Shown here: piece by piece, positions 55,141 to 64,000 of the stretch
How the letters are laid out: every line of letters begins with the position of its first letter
How positions within the stretch are numbered: position 1 is the stretch's first letter
NCBI RefSeq assembly: GCF_029910215.1
Contig: NZ_CP110397.1
Span: 310,001-374,000 of the forward strand
DNA: 64,000 nt
From: Paraburkholderia sp. D15
Lineage (GTDB): Bacteria > Pseudomonadota > Gammaproteobacteria > Burkholderiales > Burkholderiaceae
Direction: 5' to 3'
Notes under the pieces: model-generated
The model's input: the letters and a program-made list of their open reading frames with translations, nothing else
Databases searched by the model: none
Told to the model about the DNA's origin: nothing
Program-made: the position numbers and the translations under genes

Positions 55141-56103
55141 ATGCGGGTATTTGTCACCGGAGCGAGCGGCTTCATCGGGCAGGCCGTTGTAAAAGAGTTG
55201 ATTGGCGCTGGCCACCAGGTCACCGGCCTCGCGCGTTCGGATAACGCCGCCCGGAAGCTGGCCAAACTTGGCGCGAAAGCTCATGCAGGCTCCCTGCATG
55301 AGCCAGACGCTCTGCGTGCCGGCGCGGTGTCGGCCGACGGCGTCATTCACCTAGCCTTCATCCACGGTCCTGCCGACATTCCGCTCGGGCGACGACTTGG
55401 CCTCATCCTCGGCGGCTCGCCGCTCAGCATTATCGGGCGATTCGGCGCGGAGATCACCGCCGCCGACCGTCGCGCGATCGATGCCCTGGCCGGCTCGTTG
55501 GAAGGATCGGGCCGGCCCCTCGTGACGGTGTTCGGCACCATGGGCATGGCTCCAGGGCAGACGGCGACGGAAGACGAGGAGCCTGACCCGCGCTCACCCG
55601 GTTGGATGCGCTCACAGACCGAAGGGGCCGTGAAGGCTTGGGCCAAGCGTGGCGTGCGAGCGACCATGGTCCGCCTCGCACCCTCCGTGCACGGCGATGA
55701 CGATCGTGGTCTCGTCCCAAGATTCATCGCCGCTGCTCGCAGGCACAAGAGCTCGGGCTATGTCGGCGACGGGGAGAACCGGTGGAGTGCCGTCCATTGC
55801 CTCGATGCGGCCGTGCTGCTCCGACTGGCGCTAGAAGAAGGTCGCGCCGGCGCGCGATATCACGGGGTGGCCGAAGAGGGCATTCCTTTCCGTCAAATCT
55901 CCGAGGTCATCGGTCGGCGGTTGAACCTGCCCGCCGTAAGGATCACGCCTGGAGAGGCGGCCCGGCGTTTGAGCTGGCTTGCCCCCTTCGCCGCATACGA
56001 TAACCCGGCCTCCAGCCAGCGAACCCGGGAACAGCTAGGATGGCGTCCGACCCATAGTGACCTGCTTACCGATTTGGACCGCGAGGCCTACTTCCCCGCG
56101 TAA
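55141..56103 (+). CDS. NAD(P)-dependent epimerase/reductase (extended SDR)
   Basis: About 320 residues. The Rossmann motif is FVTGASGFIGQAVVKELI. A second element is VIHLAFIHG; the usual YxxxK pair is not evident, so it is an atypical extended SDR of the NAD-dependent epimerase/dehydratase group. The ATG at 55141 (after GGAGAT) starts the fold directly. Substrate unknown; it is divergent from the AraC regulator. Confidence 0.82.
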   Translation: MRVFVTGASGFIGQAVVKELIGAGHQVTGLARSDNAARKLAKLGAKAHAGSLHEPDALRAGAVSADGVIHLAFIHGPADIPLGRRLGLILGGSPLSIIGRFGAEITAADRRAIDALAGSLEGSGRPLVTVFGTMGMAPGQTATEDEEPDPRSPGWMRSQTEGAVKAWAKRGVRATMVRLAPSVHGDDDRGLVPRFIAAARRHKSSGYVGDGENRWSAVHCLDAAVLLRLALEEGRAGARYHGVAEEGIPFRQISEVIGRRLNLPAVRITPGEAARRLSWLAPFAAYDNPASSQRTREQLGWRPTHSDLLTDLDREAYFPA

Positions 56104-56238
56104 TTGCTGCCAAATATCAAGAGGCGTACACGATTGACACCTGATCGAATCACACTGAAGCATTGCCGCTTAAGGTCAACGCAAGGTGCGCGATCATGCA
56201 CGCGCGTTAGACCTACAAACCCGTTACTCCGGTCGATC

Positions 56239-56853
56239 TCAGCGCATTGGCGACCACGATTCAGACAGGCATATCGTTGAGGTTGCCTTCACGATCTGCT
56301 GGGGACCGCCCGTAGGCGGCCAAAGACCCTCGGCGTAGTGATGTGCTCGCAGCGCCATACGCTCCTCCAGACTCGAAAATCCCCAGACGTGGGTGATGCG
56401 CGGGGGACCGTCAAGTGCGTACATGTTTGCGATCAAGTGTGAGGTGTAGGATTTTGCCGGCCCCATTGCCTGTTTCCAGGCTGCAATGGTTGGCGCGATT
56501 CCACCCGGTTTCAACACGTAGCGGCGAAACTCAAAGAATTTGTGCGATGCCACTGGTTCGACTTCAGGCAGAAAAGGGAACAACGTATAGCTTTCAAAAT
56601 CCAGCTGAATCTGCGCGTTTTCGATGTGAAACGGCTTGATGTTCATATAGGCGCGTTCACGTTCATGCTGCAGTTCCTGCATAGTCTCGAACTTCCGTAA
56701 AACCTTGATCTGCGCAAGTTCGCCAATTTCCGTTCGCCATGATCCGAGGAGGACGCCGGTGGAATCGGAATCCGACACCCAGCGGCGTGCGCCGTCGGAG
56801 GTAGCATCCTGCTCGAGCAGAGAGCACGAAAGGGTTGTCAGTTCGTAGAACAT
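56239..56853 (-). CDS. NIPSNAP-family protein
   Basis: A 204-residue protein with two NIPSNAP (dimeric alpha-beta barrel) repeats. The second has FFEFRRYVLKPGGIAPTIAAW and ITHVWGFSSLEERMALRAHH, standard family features. Bacterial members are small cytoplasmic proteins, often beside reductases, with unclear roles. GAGGAT precedes the ATG. Confidence 0.85.
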   Translation of the reverse strand: MFYELTTLSCSLLEQDATSDGARRWVSDSDSTGVLLGSWRTEIGELAQIKVLRKFETMQELQHERERAYMNIKPFHIENAQIQLDFESYTLFPFLPEVEPVASHKFFEFRRYVLKPGGIAPTIAAWKQAMGPAKSYTSHLIANMYALDGPPRITHVWGFSSLEERMALRAHHYAEGLWPPTGGPQQIVKATSTICLSESWSPMR

Positions 56854-57014
56854 ATCAATGGTCCATCCTCGGTTCTGGTAGGGGAGCCGGTCGCTTCCAT
56901 GACTTTAAGGTTCGGCTTCGACGCCGGTTACACTTAGATGACAGTCCGGCCTTCGTTAGCCGCCTACATCCTATGGATTATCACGCGGCTCAGCCCTATG
57001 CCAACTGCCGCGCG

Positions 57015-57917
57015 TCATGCGCCGGTCTGATGGAGAGCGGCATTTGTTTGTATGTTGCTCATCATTATCGGCAAAGCCGCGGCGATGAGCTTGTGGAGTG
57101 TCACCGTAGGCCGGCCGATCAGTCGGGCCAACGCTCTGCTATCGTCGAACAATGCGCCACGAGCGGCGGCAGCATCGGCGTCGGCCAGAATTGCGGCAAG
57201 GTCGGCGGGCAGGCCGATGTCTTTCAGCACGGCTGCGTACGCATCTTGTGCAAGATCGTTATACACGATGGTTTTGCCCGATTGCCGTGAGACCTCGGCA
57301 GCGAGTTCTTTGAGCGTGAACGCATGGTCTGCGGCCAGCTCGTATGTTTTGCCCGCGTGGCCTTCAGTTGAGAGCACCACGGCCGCTGCTGCCGCATAGT
57401 CGCTCCTCGCCGCAGACGAAAAGCGGCCGTCCTTCGCAGCGCCGATAAAAGCGCCGTGCTCAATTGCCGCAGGGAGCGCCGTTAGATGGTTTTCGGCGTA
57501 CCAGCCATTACGGAGGATGACGGCAGGAACGCCGGCGGCCTTGATGACCTCCTCCGTCTGCCGATGCTCGATCGCTAGCCCGGCAGGCGAGGTGTCGGCG
57601 CGCAACATGCTGGTATAAGCGAGCAGCGAAACGCCAGCGCGTTGCGCCGCTTCGACCGCCGCGCGATGCAACGGCAGCCGTCCTGCCACTTCGGTAGATG
57701 AGATGAGAAGCACTTTGTCGACGCCGGCAAATGCGGTCGCGAGCGTTTCAGGCCGCGAGTAATTGGCCTCTCGCACCACCACGCCACGCTCTGCAAGGTC
57801 ATGCGCTCTGACAGGGCTGCGCACCGCCGCGACGATTTGATCGGGGGGAACAGTTTCCAGCAACGCGTCGATTACCAAACGGCCAAGCTGTCCCGTTGCA
57901 CCCGTTATCGCATACAT
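57015..57917 (-). CDS. NmrA-like NAD(P)H:quinone oxidoreductase (QorB type)
   Basis: A 300-residue protein. The nucleotide motif is MYAITGATGQLGRLVIDALL, followed by VREANYSRPETLATAFAGVD, LLAYTSMLRADTSPAGLAIEHRQ (read in two pieces) and VILRNGWYAENH, the pattern of QorB/YtfG quinone reductases. It would reduce quinones with NADPH and sense redox state. It is divergent from a broken HxlR gene with two dyads in the shared promoter region, a known arrangement for qorR-qorB-like pairs. Confidence 0.87.
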   Translation of the reverse strand: MYAITGATGQLGRLVIDALLETVPPDQIVAAVRSPVRAHDLAERGVVVREANYSRPETLATAFAGVDKVLLISSTEVAGRLPLHRAAVEAAQRAGVSLLAYTSMLRADTSPAGLAIEHRQTEEVIKAAGVPAVILRNGWYAENHLTALPAAIEHGAFIGAAKDGRFSSAARSDYAAAAAVVLSTEGHAGKTYELAADHAFTLKELAAEVSRQSGKTIVYNDLAQDAYAAVLKDIGLPADLAAILADADAAAARGALFDDSRALARLIGRPTVTLHKLIAAALPIMMSNIQTNAALHQTGA

Positions 57918-57987
57918 GTTGTGTCCTCCTTTTGCGTCGATTGAAGAGATTCAAGTCTACGGATGAACGTTTCTCTTGGAAACCATA

Positions 57988-58038
57988 TACCCATCGGGTA
58001 CCATTATTTTCAGGTTACTAGCCGGAATGTAGGTAACC
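57988..58038. promoter_or_regulatory. Two candidate HxlR operator dyads
   Basis: TACCC-ATC-GGGTA (57988-58000) and GGTTAC-N14-GTAACC (58013-58038) are both perfect dyads in the shared promoter between the reductase and HxlR genes. Confidence 0.6.
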
Positions 58039-58065
58039 AACTGGAAACGTCCATGGAGATACGAC

Positions 58066-58512
58066 GTGAGCCTGAAGACGCGTAAGAAAGTGGCCCCGCC
58101 GCCTGGCGGCTGCCCCATGTCGAAATGCATGGCCTTGCTCAGCGGCCTCTGGACGCCTGAACTCGTCTGGTGTCTGAGTAATGGTCCGCGCCGGTTTTCG
58201 GAATTACGGCGCGACAACCCGACGATCACTGCGAAGGTATTAACCGGCTGACTGCGTGATCTGGAAGCGCGAGGCGTGCTCGAGCGCGATGTGCTGGCTA
58301 CTTCGCCGCCTTCCGTGGAGTACGAGTTGACGTCCCTGGGGCGAGAATTGCTACCTGCGATTTCCTCCATCGTGGAAGTCGGCTCCCGCCTGCTGCTTCG
58401 CGAGACGTCTGGTAAGACGTCGGAGGGTGTTCAAGCTGAGCAGGCCAACATGCGGGCCGCACGGAAGCGCGCGTCTCAGCAGAGCAGCGATCTTGACCTC
58501 CAGATGGAATAG
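58066..58512 (+). pseudogene. HxlR-family regulator with premature stop
   Basis: The frame codes a full HxlR-type winged helix: CPMSKCMALLSGLWTPELVW, RFSELRRDNPTITAKVLTG, then LRDLEARGVLERDV and YELTSLGRELLPAISSIVE. One in-frame TGA at 58249-58251 interrupts it, where the family usually has Arg (T-x-R-L-R-x-L-E); a CGA to TGA change explains it. Apart from this the frame is intact to the natural stop at 58512, so inactivation is recent. Redox-sensing members use the conserved Cys near the N-terminus, which is present. Confidence 0.85.
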
Positions 58513-59021
58513 TCGAGCGTTTCCGCGAAGCCTCGCTTTTTGCGTGACGCGAGCGCATGATCGCCGCGCATTACGACGACGAGGGAATCGTGCCGGTAGT
58601 GCGTGATCTGCAGGTCTTGCTTGTCGGCGTCGGCGGAACAGATGCCCAGATCGGCGAGGCTGTCGTCCACGCCCTCCGCCACGCCGCCCCTTGGCCGCTC
58701 TTTGAGGTCGAGCTTCACGCGCTCGTTCCACAGCTGCAAGCCGTGCAGATCTCCGGGCAGAAACTCCACGATCGCGGACAGATTCGCCATCATCCGCAGA
58801 TAGCCGTGTACACCGCTCGCGTGGTCCGCGAGTTCAATGCCGACGTTCGCTATGTCGCGCATCACGCGCCGCGCATGATGCAGAAGCGTTTCGCCTGCGG
58901 GGGTGAGCGTCATGCCACGCGCGTTGCGCTGAAAGAGCGTATCGTTCACCACCTGTTCGCGCTCGAGCAGACGTTTGCTCGCGCCGAACATCGCGATCGC
59001 TTCGCGCTCGGCGGCACGCGT
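58476..59021 (-). pseudogene. LysR-family regulator fragment
   Basis: The frame holds the HTH end ([39 protein letters not shown]) and part of the effector domain ([19 protein letters not shown], then [12 protein letters not shown]). It is fused in frame at its 5' side to a DnaE2 fragment and lacks the end of the effector domain. It is not a functional regulator. Confidence 0.75.
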
Positions 59022-59400
59022 GGGCGTGTATTTCGCGTAGATGTACTGGATAACTTTTTCGCGTCGCTGGTGCTCGAATTCGACGTCGATATCCGGGGGC
59101 TCGCCGCGCTCGCTGCTAATGAACCGCTCGAAAAGCATGCTGCTTCGTGCGGGATCGACCTCGGTCACGCCAAGTCAGTAGCAGACCACTGAGTTGGCTG
59201 CCGAACCTCGCCCCTGGCACAGCATTCCGGTATTGCGGGCGAATCGGTCGATGTCATAGACGGTCAGGAAATAGGGCTCATATTTCAGGTCCGCGATCAG
59301 CTTGAGTTCATGCTCGACCTGTTCCCGCACGCTGTGCCGAATGCCGGCAGGAGAGCGCCCGCTGCGCGCCGATGTATGTCTCCTGCCGCAGATACGCAGT
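59022..59400 (-). pseudogene. Error-prone DNA polymerase DnaE2 fragment
   Basis: On the minus strand the sequence reads [40 protein letters not shown], a stop codon, then [20 protein letters not shown] and [20 protein letters not shown]. These are consecutive pieces of the DnaE2 polymerase core, including the catalytic PDIDxD-type motif. The gene is interrupted by the stop near 59190 and truncated on both sides. Confidence 0.8.
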
Positions 59401-59422
59401 GGGCGTCGTGCCGTGCGGCACC

Positions 59423-59752
59423 AAGCGTGTCGAGCACCGGTCCTAGCCGATGCGGATAAACCTCGATGCCGACGATCATGGGAAAGTGCTGCGTGACCGG
59501 GTCATAATCCAGTTTCATGGAGACCACGCGCCCGAAGTTGATTCCCGAGAACACCGCCGGAGCGCCCATAGTGAGGCCGCGCAGCGACTGGGCGAAGCGC
59601 AGTCCGATGTATGGGGCTCGACCGTCTGGCGGTGCCGTCGCAGTCGCTTCGTCTTTCGCCAGAATGAACCGGCTAGCGCCCGTGCCAGCGGCCGCATTAC
59701 CGACGGGCGTGGCGAGCGCGATTCCGCCCTCGACGATTCCCGAAGCGCTCAC
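59423..59752 (-). pseudogene. PqiB/MlaD-family transport protein fragment
   Basis: The reading frame holds SLRGLTMGAPAVFSGINFGR and [20 protein letters not shown] with [14 protein letters not shown], an MCE domain of the paraquat-inducible protein B type. It is joined directly to DnaE2 sequence, with neither gene's natural end present. Confidence 0.75.
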
Positions 59753-59799
59753 TGGTCAACCGAAAGATCGGCGAGCAGCGCGCTGCCGTCTATTCGTTA

Positions 59800-60480
59800 T
59801 CCAAAAACGTCTATGAGCTAATGCTACCGCACGAATTTTCATGTGCACGTTGATCGACATGTGCATCTTACGCCACGGGGTTTTCGTCGCCGTTTTACCG
59901 TATTTCTGGTCGTGCCGCTCACTGGTCCGGCTTCCCGCGCTACGTTGCGAAGATTGGCAGGATGCACGTCCGCGCAAGAATTCACCAACAACGTCCTCTT
60001 CTAGAGGCGGGCGTCACGCTAATGTGTCTCAGCCGGCATAGCGTGTTCGTCTTGTCAACATGGAAGCCTCCTTGTTTGTGGAAGGGAAGATCGATTGCCG
60101 ACTATGTAGGCTGTACGATCGAGTATCTCTTGTTGGTCTCACCGCGCCGTTCACGAACCAAAGGCCATGAACGGCTCGGCGCGAGTGACGCGAGTAAACA
60201 GCAATTCTCAGATATGCGCGAGCGGCGCGGACAAAGTTGCGTCTCAAGCCAGTCTCCCGGTTCAGTCAAGCCTTAAGCCTATTGCAACGTTCTCATTCGT
60301 CCGGTTAAGGCTGAAGACTTCCTGAGCCCCTGTGCGATGATCTCTGACAGGCGATACGAACCTAAGACGAAGGACAACTACAAACAACTCTCACTCTCGA
60401 TAACAGTCGAATCCAGGGTTATCGGCGGCGTGGCGCGAAACGGACGCTATCCTTCTGGATCTGATAACGGAAGGCTCCCC
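59800..60480. other. Non-coding stretch upstream of the MbfA gene
   Basis: About 680 nt without a supported gene. On the minus strand AAGGAGG precedes an ATG at 60061, but only 10 codons follow before a stop at 60029, so this is probably the severed 5' end of a lost gene. The right part should hold the promoter of the iron gene. Confidence 0.4.
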
Positions 60481-61605
60481 ATGGCATCAAAGCAAGAATT
60501 GAAGCGCTACCGGTCGAATCTCGCGGACGAGTTGCATGGCGCAGCAATCTACGAAACACTCGCGCGCGTTGAAACGGATCCCGCAAGAAAGCAAACATTT
60601 GGCGAATTAGCGGCGTCAGAGCAGGAACATGCGAAGGTTTGGTCCGACAAACTTCGGGCCAATCATCAGCGTTTCAACTCAAGACCAGCTTTGAAAACCA
60701 TGCTGATGATAGGTCTTGTTCATACGTTCGGTCCGCGATTTGTCCTCCCGTCGCTTGCTGCAGCCGAATTTGCGGATCGAAACAAATACGCTCGCAGTCC
60801 GGAGACTGCACAGATGTCAGAGGACGAACGTCACCATGCGAGTGTGGTCCAGCGCCTGGTGAACGATGGCAAGTCGGAAGCGACAAAAGGAGCCGAAATC
60901 GCAGACGCCGAGTCGTGGCATAACGGCGTTTCGTCCGGCAACGACCTGCGAGCGGCGGTGCTCGGCGCTAACGACGGTCTGGTCTCGAATTTTTGCCTGA
61001 TCATGGGGGTTGCTGGTGCCGGGACTCCGAACAAGGCAATCCTGCTGACAGCGCTTGCGGGAATCGTTGCGGGTTCCTGCTCGATGGCGCTTGGCGAGTG
61101 GTTGTCAGTAACGAACGCCCGGGAACTCGCGAGGACACAGATCGCGAAGGAGGCAGACGAGCTGGAACATACACCCGAGGCGGAAGAGCACGAACTTCGT
61201 CTGATATATCGGGCGAAAGGCCTGGACAATGAGGAAGCCCGTCGAGTCGCCGCCCAGATCATGAAAGACAAGGACAAGGCTCTTGACGCGCTTACGCGCG
61301 AAGAACTTGGGCTCGATCCGGCAGAGCTCGGGGGGAATCCGTGGTCGGCCGCAGCGGTTTCATTCTGCCTGTTTTCGGCCGGCGCAATATTTCCCGCGAT
61401 GCCGTTCCTATGGCCGTCGGGCCAGTCGGCAATTGCTCAGTGCATTGCTTTCAGCGTGTTCGCGCTTGCGGCTATCGGAATCTTCACCTCGCTATTTAAC
61501 GGTAGAAGCGCACTGTTTTCTGCGGGTCGTCAGGTCGTCATCGGCCTAGTCGCAGCTGCGTTCACTTTTGGAATCGGGCACCTCTTGGGCGTCTCCGTTT
61601 CATGA
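60481..61605 (+). CDS. mbfA: Ferritin-like/VIT membrane iron (manganese) transporter, MbfA-like
   Basis: A 374-residue two-part protein. Residues 1 to about 140 are a rubrerythrin/ferritin-like helical domain with iron-ligand motifs ELHGAAIYETLARVE and ASEQEHAKVW. Residues about 150-374 are a VIT1/CCC1 domain (RAAVLGANDGLVSNFCLIMG, GSCSMALGEWLSV) with about five membrane helices. In alphaproteobacteria such proteins export iron and protect against hydrogen peroxide. The ATG at 60481 follows GGAAGG; the longer frame upstream has no family sequence. The gene is intact among debris. Confidence 0.88.
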   Translation: MASKQELKRYRSNLADELHGAAIYETLARVETDPARKQTFGELAASEQEHAKVWSDKLRANHQRFNSRPALKTMLMIGLVHTFGPRFVLPSLAAAEFADRNKYARSPETAQMSEDERHHASVVQRLVNDGKSEATKGAEIADAESWHNGVSSGNDLRAAVLGANDGLVSNFCLIMGVAGAGTPNKAILLTALAGIVAGSCSMALGEWLSVTNARELARTQIAKEADELEHTPEAEEHELRLIYRAKGLDNEEARRVAAQIMKDKDKALDALTREELGLDPAELGGNPWSAAAVSFCLFSAGAIFPAMPFLWPSGQSAIAQCIAFSVFALAAIGIFTSLFNGRSALFSAGRQVVIGLVAAAFTFGIGHLLGVSVS

Positions 61606-61908
61606 CGAAGAGGATTAGGTCAGGTCTTCGTTATCTGTTCTTTTTTTGGCTAGCTGCCAAAGTGCAGCGGTTGCCCTCGCTTTGCGGGATGGCGGCTCGC
61701 TGCTTGTCACCGGATGTTCGCCGACAGGCTGCGGAGGGCCGATCTCCGCCGGATCGGGGAAGTGTCGCCGGTTATGGGCTCGCCCCAAAGCGGTCGTCGA
61801 TCATGGGCCTATGAGAGCACGGTCATAGGAAATGGACGGCGACCTTGAGCCGCCGTTCTTGGCCGGACAGGGACCAATGGTTGGCCGCTGTCCGGAAAGA
61901 CTCTCCGT
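61606..61908. other. Non-coding stretch after the MbfA gene
   Basis: About 300 nt. I see no gene or clear terminator hairpin. Confidence 0.35.
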
Positions 61909-62080
61909 TCAAACCTCAGTTTGCTCCGCCATCTCAAGCGCATCGTCGACCTCGATGACGAGGTGACCGCACTGTGCTCTCAAGTTTGGTATGTCCGAGT
62001 AGCAGGTGCAAGGCGCGAAGGTTCTTTGCGCGGCGATATATCAGCGATGCCTTCGTCCGGCGCATCGTGTAGGCGTTTAG
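61909..62080 (-). pseudogene. Tyrosine integrase, C-terminal fragment
   Basis: The minus strand codes YTMRRTKASLIYRRAKNLRA and LLLGHTKLESTV, the Arg-rich and GHTKLE catalytic segments of small phage-type integrases. A frameshift follows, and the usual ending (a DDALEMAEQTEV-like tail) continues to a stop at 61909. The N-terminal part is missing. It is not the missing half of the 11.6-kb integrase in any way I can show. Confidence 0.7.
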
Positions 62081-62179
62081 GTCGCCGTCGACGCACGGCA
62101 CCATCTCATTGTTACCCACGAAGTCACGAATGTCGGCAACGATCGGACGCAGTTGGGCCCCATGGCTAAAGCGGCGCGT

Positions 62180-62775
62180 GACGCGATGGGCAAGGAAAAT
62201 TAAGGCACTGGCAGACCGTGGATATTCCAGCGCACCAGAAATCAAGGCATGCGACGACGCAGGCATTGCGGCACTGGTCCCCAAATCACAAACCTCCGGT
62301 GCAAAGGCCGACGGCCGGTTCGATCGGGCCGACTTCATTTACATCGCCAAAGACGATCAGTACCTGTATCCGGCAGCGCAACGCGCGGTCTTCCGGTACA
62401 CGTCGTTTTAGAGCACCAATCTACTGAAACTGCGGATCTACTGGAGCAGTGCGTGCCCACGTTACCCGCTCAGAAAGCAGTGCACGCCGGCGCCGTATCG
62501 ACGCATTCGTCGATGGGTACACGAAGCGGTACTCGACAGGATGCAACGCAGACTGGATCGTCAGCTTGATGCCATGACGATACGACGTCGAACGGTTGAA
62601 CACGTGTTCGGCACCCTGAAGCACCTGGATGGGCTCTACCCACTTCCAGATGCGCAGGCTTGGGAACGTCTCGACTGAAATGAGCTTGCATGTGCTGGCG
62701 TACAACTTCAAACGCGTTATGAAGATCCTTGGATTTGCAAAGACACTGCAAGCAATGAAGCAGGCGGGCGTGTAA
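62180..62775 (+). pseudogene. IS1182-family transposase remnant
   Basis: The first frame reads IKALADRGYSSAPEIKACDD, GIAALVPKSQTSGAKADGRF and ADFIYIAKDDQYLYPAAQRA. After frameshifts the tail appears as MQRRLDRQLDAMTIRRRTVE and HVFGTLKHLDG, with the family's YNFKRVMKIL-type ending. These are the DDE core and C-terminus of an IS1182-like transposase, broken by at least two indels. Confidence 0.75.
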
Positions 62776-63035
62776 TCTCACGCCTGCCTCCGCTCGCTCG
62801 CGCGGCGCAATCAGTTCAGTCGTAGACAACGGGGAGCTGCGAACGCGTGGTATCACAAATCGCTCGACAGAGTTCCGGCTCGCGCGTTTTTACACGGCCT
62901 CGGCCGATCGCTGTCTCATCCATGCAGCATGGAATCGCGCGAATCTGAAACTGCTGCGATCGACAGCACGCGACCCACAGGGGACGCTCAGAAAGAAACG
63001 GCGCCAGTGACCTCTCTGCAAAACGAAGCGACCTT
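62776..63035. other. Probable 3' flank of the IS1182 remnant
   Basis: About 260 nt with no gene. Its composition and position suggest the non-coding end of the broken IS element; terminal repeats could not be placed. Confidence 0.35.
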
Positions 63036-63623
63036 TCAGAAGGGCCTCGCCTTCACAAAGTAAATACTAGGACGCGCGCAGATGGTGAAGATTGCCAGCA
63101 CAATCGTCACTGTGAGCATTCTCCTTTCTGTCGACTTTGCGCGATCTGAGCGAAGCAGCAGCAACTCGGTTTCCGTCTGACGCATCTGCGCGATCAGCAA
63201 GCGAATCCGGTCCATGCGTTCCTGTCCGACATTGCTGAGAACCATACGCCGAGCGGCTCCGGTTTCCTCCTGATCCTGAACCACGATCGTATTCCCCAGT
63301 TCGTCCCGCTTGTCTTTCAACGCTCGATCCAGCGTATCCACCCGCGCAAGATGCACTGGGCTGTCACGGACCAATTGGCGCAATTGAAGCGATAACGAAC
63401 CCAACTGCTCAACTGCTCTGGCATACGGCGCGAGATATCGCTTGTCGCTCGTGAAAAGGTAGCCTCTTTGGCCGGTCTCGGCATCGGTCATTCGCTGAAG
63501 GATCGACCCCAGCGTCGACATCACTCGACAGGTATGCTCCATCCAATCGCGCTGAGCGAGCAGCATGCGGTGATAGCCGAAGGAGGTCGCCGAGGCGAAG
63601 AAGACCCACGCCATGAGCAGCAC
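63036..63623 (-). pseudogene. CHASE3-domain sensor protein fragment
   Basis: About 195 codons: a membrane helix (LLMAWVFFASATSFGYHRML), then the CHASE3 periplasmic domain (MTDAETGQRGYLFTSDKRYL, YARAVEQLGSLSLQLRQLV), then a second helix near the end and a stop. A CHASE3 sensor would continue into a kinase or methyl-accepting output domain, which is missing. The natural ATG (63657 region) is in another frame, so a frameshift near the start is also likely. It is treated as broken. Confidence 0.6.
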
Positions 63624-63687
63624 GACGCGCCAATCGAGCGAGAGTGAGCGTTGGCATCATCCGGTGCGGCTGTTCACGATTCAAATC

Positions 63688-64000
63688 TCAGAAGCGCATG
63701 ACAAGCGCGACGCCCGCCACCATCAGCACAGTGCCGAGCACGCGCATCCAGCCCAGCGGATGCTCGGCCACACCGATTAAACCGAAATGGTCGATTGCAA
63801 CCGATGCGACTAGGTTGGCGCAAACGGTCAATCCATTGAGCGTACCGACACCTACTTTCTGCACGAGCGTCAGACCGGCAAACACCGCGACGGCCCCGAC
63901 GATTCCGCCAAGCGGAGCCCACCGTTTCATGCTGCGCAGGTCATCGAGTGTCGGCAACGGTGTGGGCTGAATCCAGAACATGGCGATGGCAAGGAACGTG
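63688..64000 (-). CDS. DMT-family membrane transporter (DUF606/YdcZ type), cut by right edge
   Basis: The frame is open to the window end, so the 5' part lies outside. The visible about 104 codons hold membrane helices PLGGIVGAVAVFAGLTLVQK, NGLTVCANLVASVAIDHFGL and LGTVLMVAGVALVMRF, matching the C-terminal repeat of DUF606 proteins. These small drug/metabolite transporters have unknown substrates. Confidence 0.75.
   Translation of the reverse strand, partial: TFLAIAMFWIQPTPLPTLDDLRSMKRWAPLGGIVGAVAVFAGLTLVQKVGVGTLNGLTVCANLVASVAIDHFGLIGVAEHPLGWMRVLGTVLMVAGVALVMRF

Noticed and set aside
61909..62080. Idea that this integrase end and the 11.6-kb integrase start are halves of one gene
   Set aside because: The two pieces appear to belong to different integrase subfamilies and lie 50 kb apart; nothing in the sequence links them.

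Overview
The window looks like a chromosome segment of a Burkholderia-type betaproteobacterium, most likely Paraburkholderia or Caballeronia. The base composition is high in GC. The genes include a trimeric porin ending in Phe, a DUF4148 protein, a GbpR/ChvE/Ggu sugar locus with an oxidative pentonate pathway, and type VI secretion (T6SS) cargo of the kind common in that group. Identification rests on gene content read by eye, not on a database search.

Layout. 1-2.6 kb: the 3' end of a sensor kinase gene, a DUF4148 protein, a methyltransferase and a small secreted protein. 2.6-8.9 kb: one minus-strand run of substrate-binding protein, ATPase, permease, TctE-like kinase, TctD-like regulator and porin; this reads as an uptake system with its own two-component control. 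9.2-10.9 kb: an exported phosphodiesterase. 11.3-15.1 kb: a small decayed island with an integrase N-terminus joined to a PRC-barrel C-terminus, two Ogr-like zinc-finger genes, a membrane protein and a low-GC membrane protein gene. 15.5-19.3 kb: a complete IS3-family element beside a PAAR / VRR-Nuc / DUF3396 T6SS effector-immunity set. 19.3-21.7 kb: a receiver-only regulator divergent from a histidine kinase, then two small genes. 21.8-23.4 kb: an ISNCY-like element with a 5-bp target duplication. 23.6-31 kb: a YhcG-like nuclease, an XRE regulator, an atypical PhoB-type regulator, a Rap1a/Tai-like protein, a di-heme peroxidase and a phospholipase C-like lipoprotein. 31-32 kb: IS debris. 32.4-46.5 kb: a sugar-acid locus with two complete CUT2-type ABC transporters (YtfQRT-YjfF and ChvE-GguAB types), a pentonate dehydratase, a ketodeoxypentonate dehydratase/aldolase, a GbpR-like LysR regulator and an aldehyde dehydrogenase. 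48-50.4 kb: a second, inverted copy of the kinase/receiver module, again beside a DUF3396 gene, here broken. 50.8-52.9 kb: a hybrid histidine kinase. 54-58.5 kb: an AraC regulator with a reductase, a NIPSNAP protein, and a quinone-reductase-like gene with a broken HxlR regulator. 58.5-64 kb: gene debris (LysR, DnaE2, PqiB, integrase, IS1182 and CHASE3 fragments) around an intact MbfA-like iron protein; a DMT transporter gene is cut by the right edge.

Most notable observations: (1) the kinase/receiver module is present twice in inverted orientation about 27 kb apart, each copy next to a DUF3396 immunity-type gene. The two copies are almost identical except for one 43-nt patch carrying 13 differences, all synonymous. 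(2) The aldehyde dehydrogenase of the sugar-acid locus is full length but lacks both its catalytic Cys and its oxyanion-hole Asn. (3) The PAAR and nuclease-effector genes overlap by ATGA and may be a split fusion. (4) An OmpR-type regulator has lost its receiver acid pocket. (5) An HxlR repressor gene carries one in-frame stop opposite the reductase it probably controls.
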